A stretch of DNA of 64,000 bases from Helianthus annuus (Eukaryota; Streptophyta; Magnoliopsida; Asterales; Asteraceae): assembly GCF_002127325.2 (NCBI RefSeq), contig NC_035449.2:144436946-144500945 (forward strand), read 5' to 3'. The position numbers and the translations under genes are program-made. This document shows, piece by piece, positions 44,838 to 55,960 of the stretch; position 1 is the stretch's first letter; the number at the start of each line of letters is the position of its first letter. Under the pieces are notes generated by a model, which saw only the letters and a program-made list of their open reading frames with translations, was not told where the DNA came from and made no database searches.

Positions 44838-46242
44838 CTACTGTAGCTTCACCATCATCGACTGGAGTGATCTCTGCCATGAATGCTTGAGTGACATTCT
44901 CATCATTTTCTAAGTGAATACTCCAGTCATATGAACCTTCTCTTGCAGTAGATATCAACGCCCTTGAGTTCGAGCTGTTTGATGTATTTCTGTTGTTTGA
45001 ACTCTGACTCGCAGTCTCATGCTTTTGTTTCTGACATTCCCTAGCGAAGTGACCATAGCTCTGACAATTAAAGCACCTGACTTTGGTCTTGTCGAAACCA
45101 ACACTCTTCCCCACAAACTTCCTTCCTATTCTATTCATGAACCTCTTCACACGTCTCGAAATCATGGCCATCTGCCATTGTAAATCCATCTCTTCTAGAT
45201 CATCAGGGTCAATCTGATCATAATCTTCATCTAAAGTGGAAGGATCAGATATCTTCCCCTGAATGTAGTTCTCATATGACGCAACAAAAGAAGCAAGTAT
45301 AGCAAGATGTTCTTCAGCAGACTTCACACTCATAGGCATTGACTTTGCACTGCTTGTTTGCTTAGAAGCTGATGGTCTCTTAACTCCTGTTAATCCTCCT
45401 GAAGCAGCTACAAAACACACATCACCATCCTCATTCACTGTGACCTGCTCATTATCACACGAAAGAAATGCAGTTGCAGAGTCGCTAGAAGCATCATGAG
45501 ATGAAGAAGATGTAAGCCCATTGTAGATCCCTGGATCTTGAACCTGATCATATCCAGTGTCCTTCTTCTTCATGCTGAGCTCATAAGCTCTTAGCTTTCC
45601 AACTACTTCCTCCAATTCCTTTGTTTCATAATCTGCTTCTCCCTTAATCATGAGAGTGTAGATATCCCATTTAGCAGGTAGAGCATCAAGCAGCTTGTCA
45701 TTTTTCTCAATGTCAGTATAGCAATCTATATCATAATTATCCAGTTCTGACATCAGATCGTAGTATCGAGTGATGATGTCTTCAAGTGACTCATTCTTCA
45801 TGTACTTGAATACAGCAAACTGCTTCTTCAGTAGGTCAACTTTGTTCGTCTTGACATCAGGATTTCCCTTATATCTCTTCTCAAGTGCATCCCACATTTC
45901 CTTTGAAGTAGTGTACTTCTTAAAGGTATGCTTGATGCTATCAGGTAGAGACATCTTGATAGCAGCCAAGACTCTCTTTTTAGCCTCATACATCTTTTTA
46001 TCATTCTCCTGCATGTTCACATAGGCTGTGACACAAGGTCTGCCCTCAAAGTCATGTGTAGGGTTTGTGTACCCATCAACGATACAGATCCACATTCGTG
46101 TGTCCTGATATTCAATGAAGGATTGAAATCTATCCTTCCATGTCAAGTAGTTCTCCACCTTCATCATCTTAGGTGGTTTGTTGGTTGTGCCAACCTCATG
46201 CTCCATCCTTAAGAGTTCATTCAGTTTTGTCATGTTCGACAT
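44809..46242 (-). CDS. S3 gag, N-terminal part
   Basis: 477 residues starting MSNMTKLNELLRMEHEVG, the same start as S2. The copia-type gag domain (UBN2-like) covers residues 20-240 (YLTWKDRFQSFIEYQDTRMW, MWDALEKRY, LLDALPAKWDIYTLM). A zinc knuckle CFNCQSYGHFAREC lies near residue 405. It forms the particle and binds RNA. No internal stop; it ends shortly after an A6 run, beyond which the coiled-coil frame continues. Confidence 0.88.
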   Translation of the reverse strand: MSNMTKLNELLRMEHEVGTTNKPPKMMKVENYLTWKDRFQSFIEYQDTRMWICIVDGYTNPTHDFEGRPCVTAYVNMQENDKKMYEAKKRVLAAIKMSLPDSIKHTFKKYTTSKEMWDALEKRYKGNPDVKTNKVDLLKKQFAVFKYMKNESLEDIITRYYDLMSELDNYDIDCYTDIEKNDKLLDALPAKWDIYTLMIKGEADYETKELEEVVGKLRAYELSMKKKDTGYDQVQDPGIYNGLTSSSSHDASSDSATAFLSCDNEQVTVNEDGDVCFVAASGGLTGVKRPSASKQTSSAKSMPMSVKSAEEHLAILASFVASYENYIQGKISDPSTLDEDYDQIDPDDLEEMDLQWQMAMISRRVKRFMNRIGRKFVGKSVGFDKTKVRCFNCQSYGHFARECQKQKHETASQSSNNRNTSNSSNSRALISTAREGSYDWSIHLENDENVTQAFMAEITPVDDGEATVDEAKVEKKE

Positions 46243-47183
46243 TTTAACGTAACAGACTGATAAAACCGTACAGAATTTTTTCGAAAACAGTGGTTACCAA
46301 GTTACACCGTTAGAATCGTCTCGAAAAGACGAATCCAATGATATATAATGTCGAAAACTGAATTCGGGATTTTCCCACGTAACAGACTGATAAAACCATA
46401 CAGAATTTTTTTTTTGTTTTTTGTCCTAAAAATCCCACGAGTTCAACGGTGCAAACGGCTTCTTCAGATGAGCTATAGATTGTTCTCTAAACTCGAAACA
46501 CTGAAAATTTTCCTACGCTTGCCTCTCAAAATTCCACCACAAGTGAAACGCACAATATAGGATCGCACAAGACCCTTAGAATCGCACAATGTCTTCTGGA
46601 TCGCACAATCCACTAACTTTGGGCCAATCTGTCACCGAATGGGCCTGATCGCACAAGTTGAACTCTGATCGCACAAGCTGAGCTCTGATCGCACAAGCTT
46701 AAAACGGGTCGCACAAGAACAATCCGGGTCGCACAAGAACAATACGGGTCGCACAAGAGCTAATCTGGGTCGCACAAGGTTCAAAATTTCAACTTTTGAA
46801 TATCTAATGATCGCACAAGAGCTGATTGGGCCACCCAGCCACCCAATCATGAAACAGCAGCAGCTGACCACACGAAATTGCTTCCTTTTTGAAACTTTTC
46901 AAGCAAAGTCTCAATCAACACTTCTTTCCATACACGAAATCCAAGCACAGTGTTCTTCCTGTTCTTCGTAAAAACCCAGAATTTTAACTCGAAAATTCCC
47001 AAACAAACTAACAGCCAATAACCAAAACAGATCAAACTATACGAAATTTGAACTGTTCTTCCTTGTTCTTGCTGTTCTTCACGAAGATTATGAATGAGAC
47101 ACCAAAAATTCTTCAACAAAAAAAAACTTGAATCCTACGATCAGTCTTGAACCACGCACAAGAGCAAAATCTCTGATACCAAT
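46243..47183 (-). other. S3 leader with TCGCACAA repeats and PBS
   Basis: The leader next to gag is conserved with S2 (CGTAACAGACTGATAAAACC), and this segment occurs twice, at 46249 and 46377. Between 46562 and 46820 TCGCACAA occurs 11 times, usually followed by G. The PBS on the minus strand, TGGTATCAGAG (initiator tRNA-Met), is at 47171-47181, two bases from the LTR. Confidence 0.8.
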
Positions 47184-47719
47184 TGTAGGTCCCTTTGTCC
47201 CGTATGGATCGTAACAAGACTGTTAATCTATCAAGGGTGCGGAATCCCCTTGATAAACCTTCGAATACAGAAACAAGAATATGTAGAAGAATAAGACCTT
47301 GAATACACAAACACACAAGCTTTTCCAACTGATCTTCTGTGATTATCAAACCTTTAGAAAACGTTTTACAATCACTAAGATCTCCAAGAACCTAACAGCC
47401 GATTTCTGTTTTGTTCTTAACCTCTCAAACCGGAATGCTCTCTCAAAGTGTCTATTATATCTAAGATGTCTTTCCAAGAGTCTAAGTGTCTAACCCTAAA
47501 ACTCAAGACTAAGACTGTTTATATACACACAGCCAAAGCCTACGAATTTGGGCTTTGCCCATATTACCAATACATAAACTTGGGCCTAATAGACTTAATA
47601 CAAACTTGGACTTGATTGGGCTTCATAGAACTCGTTTTTCTTTAAGTCTTCATGATCCAATCTTCTGTTTAATATCCAAAGACCAATCCAAAGCTGTTGT
47701 CACATAACATGCACCAACA
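47184..47719 (-). repeat. S3 5' LTR (right)
   Basis: 536 bp, the same length as the left LTR. Minus-strand TATA near 47517-47526. Confidence 0.92.
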
Positions 47720-47721
47720 TG

Positions 47722-47846
47722 AAAAGCCTTACACAAAACTCTATTGGAACCGCTAATTACCCCAATTTTTTTCCAAAAATTTTCATTTTTTTTACTTGTC
47801 TAAGTTTAAGTTGGGAATTCAAGTCTTAACAAGGTTATATTTTTAC
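47722..47846. repeat. Long flanking duplication of S3, right copy
   Basis: Matches 37606-37732; LARD sequence continues after it. Confidence 0.85.
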
Positions 47847-48965
47847 AAGTTTACAACCGATAGCGTCGTGATAAAAAGAACCAACATAAGAAAATTATGA
47901 AAAGGCATGACAAACTTAGTTAAAATTTGATTATATATACTTTATCACATAAAAAACCCTTTTCCCATAAAAGTGAGTTTTGAGCCTTTGACGAGCATAC
48001 AAATATATATCTTTACACTAAATGCTCATTTTTCGTTTTTTGTGTGAATAGTCGCTTGGTTCGTACGACTCTAGAACTTGCCACAACAATACATTCCCGG
48101 TCCTTACCAACTTAAACCCGAGTAAGTAAATGATAGAGGCATTAGGACTAACCCTTTTTCATTCTACACCATTATTTTTCATTTTTTTTACCACCTACCA
48201 AAATCCCCCTAGTTAACCCCTTTGAGCCTAAACCTTTTCATTTATTAACCCAAAACAACCCTTTTTACCCACCTAAACCTTGTTATTTTTTTACCCTTTT
48301 TTTTAGTAAACAACGTTCGTTTCTCTTATGACTTCTTCAAAAAAAAATCTATATTTTTATATATTTTGATGAAACCAAATAAACAAAAAAAGTTTATCAA
48401 AAATAACTTTGTTTGAACAATTCATCAAAATAAAATAAAAATAAAAAAATAAAAGTCTTTCAAACCGACGTTTGTTATGCCTTTCGCCCTTTTTACTAAC
48501 CACTAACCCAACCACCCACCTTTAGCCCAAGCCTAACCCTTCACACATAAAGTCCTCTTGATATTTACAAAGGTATATAGTTAAAAAGGAGGAGGATTGA
48601 TTGCTTGGCAAGCTTATGGTAGGAGTAAGTTACATGCCGCTCTCGAGTGATTCACTAAAAATACACCTTCGGCCGAGTGTTGAGTGATCCCCCGTGAGGT
48701 ATGTGAACTTGTATATAAATGAGATTTTAAAAAGGTATGTTATGCCCTAATAAGTAATTTATCTGAAGAAACGTTCTTAATAAAACATGCCGAATAGGAT
48801 TGTAAATAAATAAAAATAAAACCTCAATAAAGAATCTTGGAAATCCCGACACTCTATGACAAGCCCAAAAACCTACTCTTCTACCCATTCCATTTGGGAT
48901 TGAATAAAGCCACATTATAAAGAGTTTTGCTTGAGGACAAGCAAAGATTCAAGTGTGGGGGTATT
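47847..48965 (+). other. LARD 3' internal region and polypurine tract
   Basis: Noncoding AT-rich sequence with many T and A runs. The PPT CAAGTGTGGGGGTATT (48950-48965) abuts the 3' LTR; TTGAGGACAA at 48931-48940 is the upstream box. No ORF is supported. Confidence 0.75.
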
Positions 48966-50664
48966 TGATATGCACAAAATGCAACATATAAATTATATCA
49001 ATTGTGGCATAAAACTAACCCTTTTTTAGTACTAATGTTGGAAAAAGTGTGTTTTTGTCTTCCTTTTGTATTTTCAGGATTAAATGAGCTCAAATTAACA
49101 AAAGAAGCAAAAAGGCAGCAAAATCTAACATAAATACAAGAAAAGGAACAAAAGTGGAATGCCCGACCCCTCGACAGCATCTTCCCAAGCAAAACTAAGA
49201 AAATAGAAGACTGAACACGCCCCGTGCTCAGCGAGCACGGGGCCGTGCCCAAGTAGTAGCAGAAAAGACAAACCTTTAGAAGCTTCTACTGGCCACCACG
49301 GGGCCGTGCCCAGCGGACACGGGGGCGTGGTCAACTTCCTCCAGGCGCATTTATTGTAATTGCGAATTACAATTAGTGAAGAGAGAGACAAGGATGGACA
49401 CGGGGCCGTGCCCAGTGGGCACGGGGCCGTGCCCGAGCTTCTGTTCAGCCTATAAATAGGAGTGTTTGGAGCCATTTCAACTCATCCCTTGGCACACCAC
49501 CTCTCTCACAGTTCATCCACCACCCACCACCCACCACCACCATAACACCATCATCTACCACCATCATCCATTGTCCATCATAGAGTGTGTGAGTCGTCTT
49601 GGGATCCAAGATTGATCGTAAGAGTTCTTGACAATCAAAGGCCATGTTTGCCTAAGTCTCTTACATCACTTGGTGAAGACAAGTGTTTAGTGTAATACTT
49701 TTTATTTTTAATCTTTTGCACTTTTTAATTGGTTTTGTATTAATGACTTTAATTACTAGTTTCTTATGTTGAAGGCGATTCTTCCTTATCGTTTGTCCGT
49801 GGTGTCTTGGCATTATTTTACTGTCTATATAAAATAAAAGATTTTCACCATTCATATCTCCACGGTCTATATGGAGGTATGTTGGCTACCTGGTCGGGGG
49901 TTAAAGGAACGGTTTGGTAAGAGTCTTGTCATTGTTCAGTGTATAGATCCTGCAAAGGACCTGGGTCAAATTTAGTAGGACCTCCTTCAATACCCAAAGG
50001 TATTGGATGGCGGAGGTCCAAACTCTTTGATCCCCTCATAAGTTAAACTACTATTAAAACTTAAACCCAGCTACTTAGGACTGTATCCCTGCTGACTCAA
50101 ACTACTTAGCTGAGGGTAACGTCGCCTTCAAAAGAGGGGCCTACCACATTATGCATTAATAACTTAATTAATTATCTTTTAATAATCCAACCCTTTAGGA
50201 TTGTATCCTTGCTGACTCAAACTACTGGGTTGAGGGTAACGTCGCCTTCAAAAGAGGGGCCTACTACAATAACTAAGATAATCTCTTAAACAAGTGTAAA
50301 AGTGTGAAAATAATCAAAGGTTACACTAACACACGAGTCGGATCCAAGTGATTCATCTTGTCTATCTGTTTTTTATTTTTATTTTTATTTTCAGCATTTT
50401 AGTTAGTTTTATTTTCTTAGTTTAAAAATCTTTTTCTAACATTTTTGATTAGACGTTGAGGATAAACCGGTACTAAAAGCTCTTGTGTCCTTGGACGACC
50501 TCGGTATCTTACCAACACTATACTACGTCCACGATGGGTGCACTTGCCCATATGTCTGTTTAGTGTTAGTAAATATCGTGTTTTATAAATTTAAAACTTG
50601 GCTAAAAGTGTAAAAAGGGCTTAAAATACATACCTAAAACATATATACACTAATACGCACATCA
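48966..50664 (+). repeat. LARD 3' LTR (complete)
   Basis: TGATATGCAC to ACGCACATCA, 1699 bp. TATA CTATAAATAG at 49450-49459. Cassettes at 49212-49250, 49292-49332 and 49396-49435, ending 14 bp before the TATA. TSD AGAAT follows at 50665-50669. The uninterrupted ATH target TTAAA is near 50042. Confidence 0.93.
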
Positions 50665-50669
50665 AGAAT

Positions 50670-52127
50670 CAATGGCAAGAGCATTGAATTGAAGAACAGT
50701 TTGAATGAAAGGTTGTTAGCCGCTCAAAAGGAAGATGTGTTAGAAGCTAACTATCCGGATGAAAAGTTGGGAGTAACTGCTGAACAGTTATCCTATGGCA
50801 AGGATGGGATCCTAAGATTGAATGGACGAATATAGGTTCCAATCTATGGAGGACTTCGGGACGTGATTCTTCAAGAAGCCCATAGCTCCAAATATTCTGT
50901 TCATCCTGGAAGTGATAAGATGTACTAGGATTTAAAGGAAAATTACTGGTGGATAGGTTTGAAGAAATCTATAGCCACTTATATGGCCAAATGTCTGACG
51001 TGTGCTCAAGTTAAAGCAGAACACCAGAAGCCGTCAGGTTTGCTGCAACAGCCTGAACTTCCCACCTGGAAGTGGGAAATGGTAACTATGGATTTTATCA
51101 CTAAGTTACCGAAAACAAAGCAAGGAAATGATACTATTTGGGTTATAGTAGATAGACTAACTAAGTCAGCCCACTTCTTACCTATTAAGGAAACACACAG
51201 CTCAGATAAGTTAGCTCAACTGTACGTGGACAAGATTGTATCTCTTCCCGGAGTGCCTATGTCTATCATCTCTGATAGGGATACGAGGTATACATCACAT
51301 TTTGGAAAAGCTTTCAGCAATCCCTAGGCACTCGATTAAACTTCAGCACTGCATATCATCCTCAGACGGATGGTCAAAGCGAACATACAATTCAAACGCT
51401 GGAGGATATGTTAAGGGTTTGTGTTATTGATTTAGCTGGAAGTTGGGATGATCATCTTCCATTGATTGAATTTTCATATAATAATAGCTATCATTCCAGT
51501 ATTCAAGCTGCACCTTTTGAAGCTTTGTATGGAAGAAAGTGCAGGACGCCAGTTTATTGGGCGGAAGTTGGAGATGTCCAACTAACAGGACCTGATATAG
51601 TCCTGGAGACGACAGATAAGATTGTGTAGATACATGATCGTCTAAAAGCTGCCAGGGATAGGTAGAAATGCTACGCAGATAAAAGGCGTAAACCTCTAAA
51701 ATTCAAGGTAGGTGACAAAGTGTTACATAAGGTATCACCCTGGAAAGGAGTGATGCGATTTAGCAAGAAAGGCAAGTTGAGCCCCAGATACATAGGACCA
51801 TTCGAGATCATCGCATGTGTCGGAACAGTGGCTTACAAGCTAAACCTGCCTGTAGAGCTCAGTGGAATTCATAATGTATTTCACATCTGTAACTTAAAGA
51901 AGTGTCTAGCCGATGAATCGCTAGCCATGTCACATAAGGATGTGCATATTGATGAGATCTTAAAGTTTGTTGAAAAACCTTTGTCGATCGAGAATCGACA
52001 GGTTAAGAAGCCTCGAAGGAAGCATGTACCGATTGTGAAGGTTAAATGGGATGCCCGTAGAGGTCCCGAATACATGTGGGAGGTTGAATCCACAATGAAA
52101 CAGAAATACACTCAATTATTTCAGTAA
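50670..52127 (+). pseudogene. G4 integrase
   Basis: Continuation of the G4 pol beyond LARD. The zinc domain ([23 protein letters not shown]) and rve core ([32 protein letters not shown] with the expected Arg as His) are followed by a second core segment 51408-51629 and the C-terminal 51720-52127 with a chromodomain-like end (PIVKVKWDARRGPEY). Stops near 50835, 50926, 51627 and 51663, and a frameshift near 51320, inactivate it. Confidence 0.9.
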
Positions 52128-52130
52128 ATC

Positions 52131-52163
52131 TTGAGGTCGAGATTTCTTTTAAGGGGGTGAGAA
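52131..52163 (+). promoter_or_regulatory. G4 polypurine tract with upstream box
   Basis: TTGAGGTCGA, ten bases, then AAGGGGGTGAGAA directly before the LTR. It starts four bases after the integrase stop. Confidence 0.8.
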
Positions 52164-55100
52164 TGTAACACCTCGTAAAATCATGTCCAATGCAGTAGTG
52201 ACACGTGTCGTAAACCCTGATTGTGATTAAAGATATCTTGAGGGACTAAAACTGTCAAACAGCGCAAAGATATAATTAGAAGGACCAAAAGCGTCAACAT
52301 GCCAAACTTGTGCCTCTGAATGACTCTGTATAATGTCCGTATTCATTATTGAATAAATTGTCAGACACTAAAAGCCGTTTGCGCTTAAAAATTCAAAAGT
52401 TACAAAACACGGGGGTTCAAAGTGTCAACATGTTAATTTTTTACCTCTGAGAGGTCTTTTAACGTTCCCAAAGTTTTGTAGTACATTATTACACCCTCAA
52501 GAACATCTGATAAAAGTTTCATAAAGATCTGATTCAAATTTTGATGTAAATTGAAGTTTCCAAGAATAGGGGTTGAAAGTGTAAATATCACAATTCTTCA
52601 CACGAGAGCCATTTACAATGTGTCCAAGACTTAAAAATGCATGGCTAAACTCCCTAGGACAACCCAGACCTGATTACATTAACCATGCATGCTGAAAAAG
52701 CCAGTTATTCGCGTTCAGAAAGTGCGGGGGCTGATCATGCAAACAAACAAAAGAACTTTAAAACAGGGTGTCTCGCGTGGCGCGCCAGGATTGCCCTGGT
52801 CTGGCGCGTGGCGCGACTGGTAAGGTTTTTCAGCAGAACTGGCAGGTGCCCAGCTCTACAACCTGCAATCTTGTGAAGATCTTCTGCAGCCTGTTTCGAA
52901 TTCAGCAGCTAATTTAACTGTTTTGGAAAAACCACTATACACATGTTAGCATCATAAAACACCTGGGGAACACTTGTCTTGATCCTAGAACACTTGAAAT
53001 CCTATATAAAGGCCTCATTGCTTCACTTGTTCATTCACACTTCAAGAAAATTCACACACACTCTCTCAAAGCAAGTTCTCTAGAGCAACCTGGTCTTTAA
53101 GGAGGCTCTATTAGTTCAAATTTTCGTGCTAAGGACTCTTGTAAGTGCTCTCAGCTTCTGTAATTAAGGTTTTGTTAGTTTAATGACCAAAGGTCAAAGC
53201 TATCGTAATTAAGCTTTGACTTAGTGATTAATCACTAATGGTCCAGCCACTATTCGAATTGAAAGTGGCTATGAGTTGGTAATTATGTGGATAATAAATC
53301 CTTAAAAGGGCACCCACTGATTATCACTCTAACTTGGTCAATTGTCGGGTCAAACTTAATATTAAAAAGTCAACAGAAAGCTATTTTTGCAAATAAACTT
53401 ATAACTGACAATGTAGAGGTTATGGAACATGTTTTAACACTAAAATAACTTGGTAAATAATGTAAGAACATGACTAAGCATGTTCAACCCCACAATTCTG
53501 AGTTTAGGCTCGGTTCGGAACCGAAAGTCGCAAAAGAAGACTTTTGCTTTGACTTTCAGTTCTGACCCGATGTAGCTTGTTTTAGATATGCCTTAAGGTT
53601 CCTTTAGGACCATAATATAAGTTAGTAAAACCCTCTGAGGTTATACTACATGGTTCCCTATTATCCGATTCAATTGCATGTTTCCATTAATTGCCTAAAT
53701 GTTGACCATTATGCCCTTTGGACATTAAAACGAGATTTTTGAAAATGTGAGAGGATAAAAACCTTTATTACTGATTTATAAACTTGTCCTTAAAATTTGA
53801 CATCAGTTTGAGGTCTAAATTAGGAGTTATGCTCAATATCGTAAATTGAAGCCTTTTTATTAATTAAACGACATTTTTGGCATAGAACCCATCTACACCC
53901 AAATTTTGACACCAATGTAATATAATATTTTGGGATTTTTGAAGATTTTTATTAATTTTTGAACTGATCATAACATAGGGTTCTTACTTTGATCCGGTAA
54001 TTGACGGTTATACCCTTTTTGCTAATAAAATGAGTTTTACATAACATTTTGATACTAAATCTTTTGCTACTGATTTTATATGTTAAATAAAATATTTTAA
54101 GCCTTCTGGACTGATAAAAATCTCAGCGTTCCTTATATAACCTAAAAATAGCCTAAAACCGACTTTTTACGCAATTTAAACGCATAGTATGGGCTAAAAC
54201 TATTTTTAACACATAAGACTTATTACCTACTGATATTATAAGTAAATTTTTATACTTTAACGGTAAATAAAAGTTCTGAACTCAGATTTCCAAATTTGAC
54301 TTTTAAAGGTTATGTGAAATGACCAAAATGCCCCTTCGGTGCATAGTTTGGTTATAAATAATAAATTTCACATATATGCAATACCTTACTGATGTGACTT
54401 GCAAAAATAAATATTTTACTGATCATGTTAGACCAGAACCTCAGATTGGTATTTAATCTCTTTTATAATCTTTAAAATGACCAAAATACCCCTACGGGGC
54501 ATAAATTCGTTTAAAATCTGTTTTAGGCATAATGGAAGGTATCCTACTGATATCATAACACATTTTAAGCATAGTAACTTAGGTAACCTGTACATGACTC
54601 ATTTGGGTACCCGTTAAGCATTTTTCACGTTCGGTATGGTTTATGTGACTAGTTTGCATAAATTGACCGAAACGGGTCAAACCTTATCATTTTGCTTCAA
54701 AATCCAGAATGTGTTTAGTTTACCCATATTATACAAGTCTTCATACTTGTCGGGTCTAAATCACATTCTAATCCGGTATTCGCTTAATCTTGCGTTTTGA
54801 ACCGTATGTCTTTCCTTAAAACTAACCAGTCTAAGTTTAAACTTAGGTAAGACCCGTTAGGAATCTAATAGGTTATTAAAACCTTCGTTCCAGATCTAGG
54901 AGCCCAGTAAAAGATATTTGCACTTGCTGATTGTATACGGCTGAGATAAATTTGTATATTTTGCTCAGGTAAATACTTTTAACTTAATTTCCCTTATACG
55001 GGCTTGGGGTACGGTATTTAAAATACCACTTGGTTGGGTATTGAATCTTTAATCGTATGAAGGTTAAATCATTGAAATAACCCGTTTAATCTGTTTTGTT

Positions 55101-55773
55101 TGTTTTAAACCTTTGGGGGGTTAATAACTATATCCTGGATATCCTCGGCTCATTCATTGAAATGGCCACGAGTTAAGCACGGGGTGTAGGCATACACCTG
55201 CCGGTGCGTATGTAAAATAATGTACCCGCTTGTTCGAGAATAACTCGCCGTGGGTTATATTATGTGGTGTGTCTATTAATCTTTAACCCAGTATTTTAAC
55301 CCGGGCTACTGAACGTATAACAAACATATAATTCTTTTACAAGATTATTTTCAAATAATTATCCCAAGTTATAAAAGATTATTTGTGCCTTGTGCATTTA
55401 AATCAATTTTCTTAAAACATTTTCAAAAGTGTCGGTTAATTGTATTTACCAGTTTAAACTGACGTATTTTCTAAAAAGGTTAAGTGCAGGTACTAAGCGT
55501 AATGGGCTAGAACTCCCGAGTGAATAAATAAAAAGTCTTGCAAGCTTTTATCACTTTAAATCTGTTGAACAACATCTCTTTTGATCCGCCTGTGGATCCA
55601 CTTTACATTCTGTTATGTAATATTTATGTTACTTTCATTCGGTTTGTAATATTATTACTTTTAGACTTCCGCTGTGCATTGAATTGTGATAAATTGACTA
55701 TGATGATATCAACTACGTCACGATACTCCCCACCGGGCCCACCGGTATTACGTGGAAATATTAGGGTGTGACA
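52164..55773 (+). repeat. G4 LTR, 3.6 kb
   Basis: TGTAACACC to GGTGTGACA, 3610 bp, long LTRs being usual for the Tekay/Del clade. It is both the 3' LTR of G4 and, because a PBS follows, the 5' LTR of a second internal copy. TATA CTATATAAAG at 53002-53011; a GC-rich self-complementary block (GGCGCG words) at 52778-52815 lies upstream. No ORF is supported inside. Confidence 0.85.
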
Positions 55774-55776
55774 GGT

Positions 55777-55790
55777 TGGTATCAGAGCCA
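55777..55790 (+). promoter_or_regulatory. Primer-binding site after the G4 LTR
   Basis: TGGTATCAGAGCCA three bases after the LTR, matching initiator tRNA-Met. Confidence 0.85.
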
Positions 55791-55960
55791 ACATTGAGTG
55801 AATTAAACACTAGCCTTTTGTGTTTAATCTCAAAGACACAGTTACTCATTCCTTGACTTTCGAGTCTAGGCAAAGGACTTAGGACTAATCCTAATCTTTT
55901 AATTTGTCCTTTATTGTTTTCTTGGTTATTTTCCTTTGCTTGTTTTGACAGGAACAGAAG

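Larger units (their letters stand above)
37750..47719 (-). mobile_element. S3: Ty1/copia Sirevirus, complete but inactive
   Basis: Two 536-bp LTRs, PBS, gag, coiled-coil region, protease, integrase, RT, RNase H, repeated PPT motifs: the full Sirevirus order on the minus strand. The LTRs differ at about a dozen positions by eye, so it is moderately young. At least six lesions break gag-pol. No 5-bp TSD is evident (CCAAT left, TGAAA right); a 125-bp duplication flanks it instead. Confidence 0.92.
26001..50664 (+). mobile_element. LARD: pol-less gypsy-type element with two nested insertions
   Basis: LTRs of about 1.7 kb at both ends, TSD AGAAT, a PBS at 34925-34942 and a PPT at 48950-48965 fix the plus orientation. 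After removing ATH and S3 the internal region is about 4 kb and encodes only a zinc-knuckle ORF and a coiled-coil ORF; no protease, RT or integrase was found. It is therefore a large non-autonomous derivative. The tRNA-Asp-type PBS suggests Athila or Tat relatives supply the enzymes. Confidence 0.88.

Noticed and set aside
37745..47724. 5-bp TSD for S3
   Set aside because: CCAAT on the left and TGAAA on the right do not match; the flanks are explained by a longer duplication.
26248..49435. CACGG..CCGTG cassettes as a CRISPR-like array
   Set aside because: Irregular spacing from tens of bases to kilobases, present in LTRs of a plant retroelement, no spacer-repeat structure.
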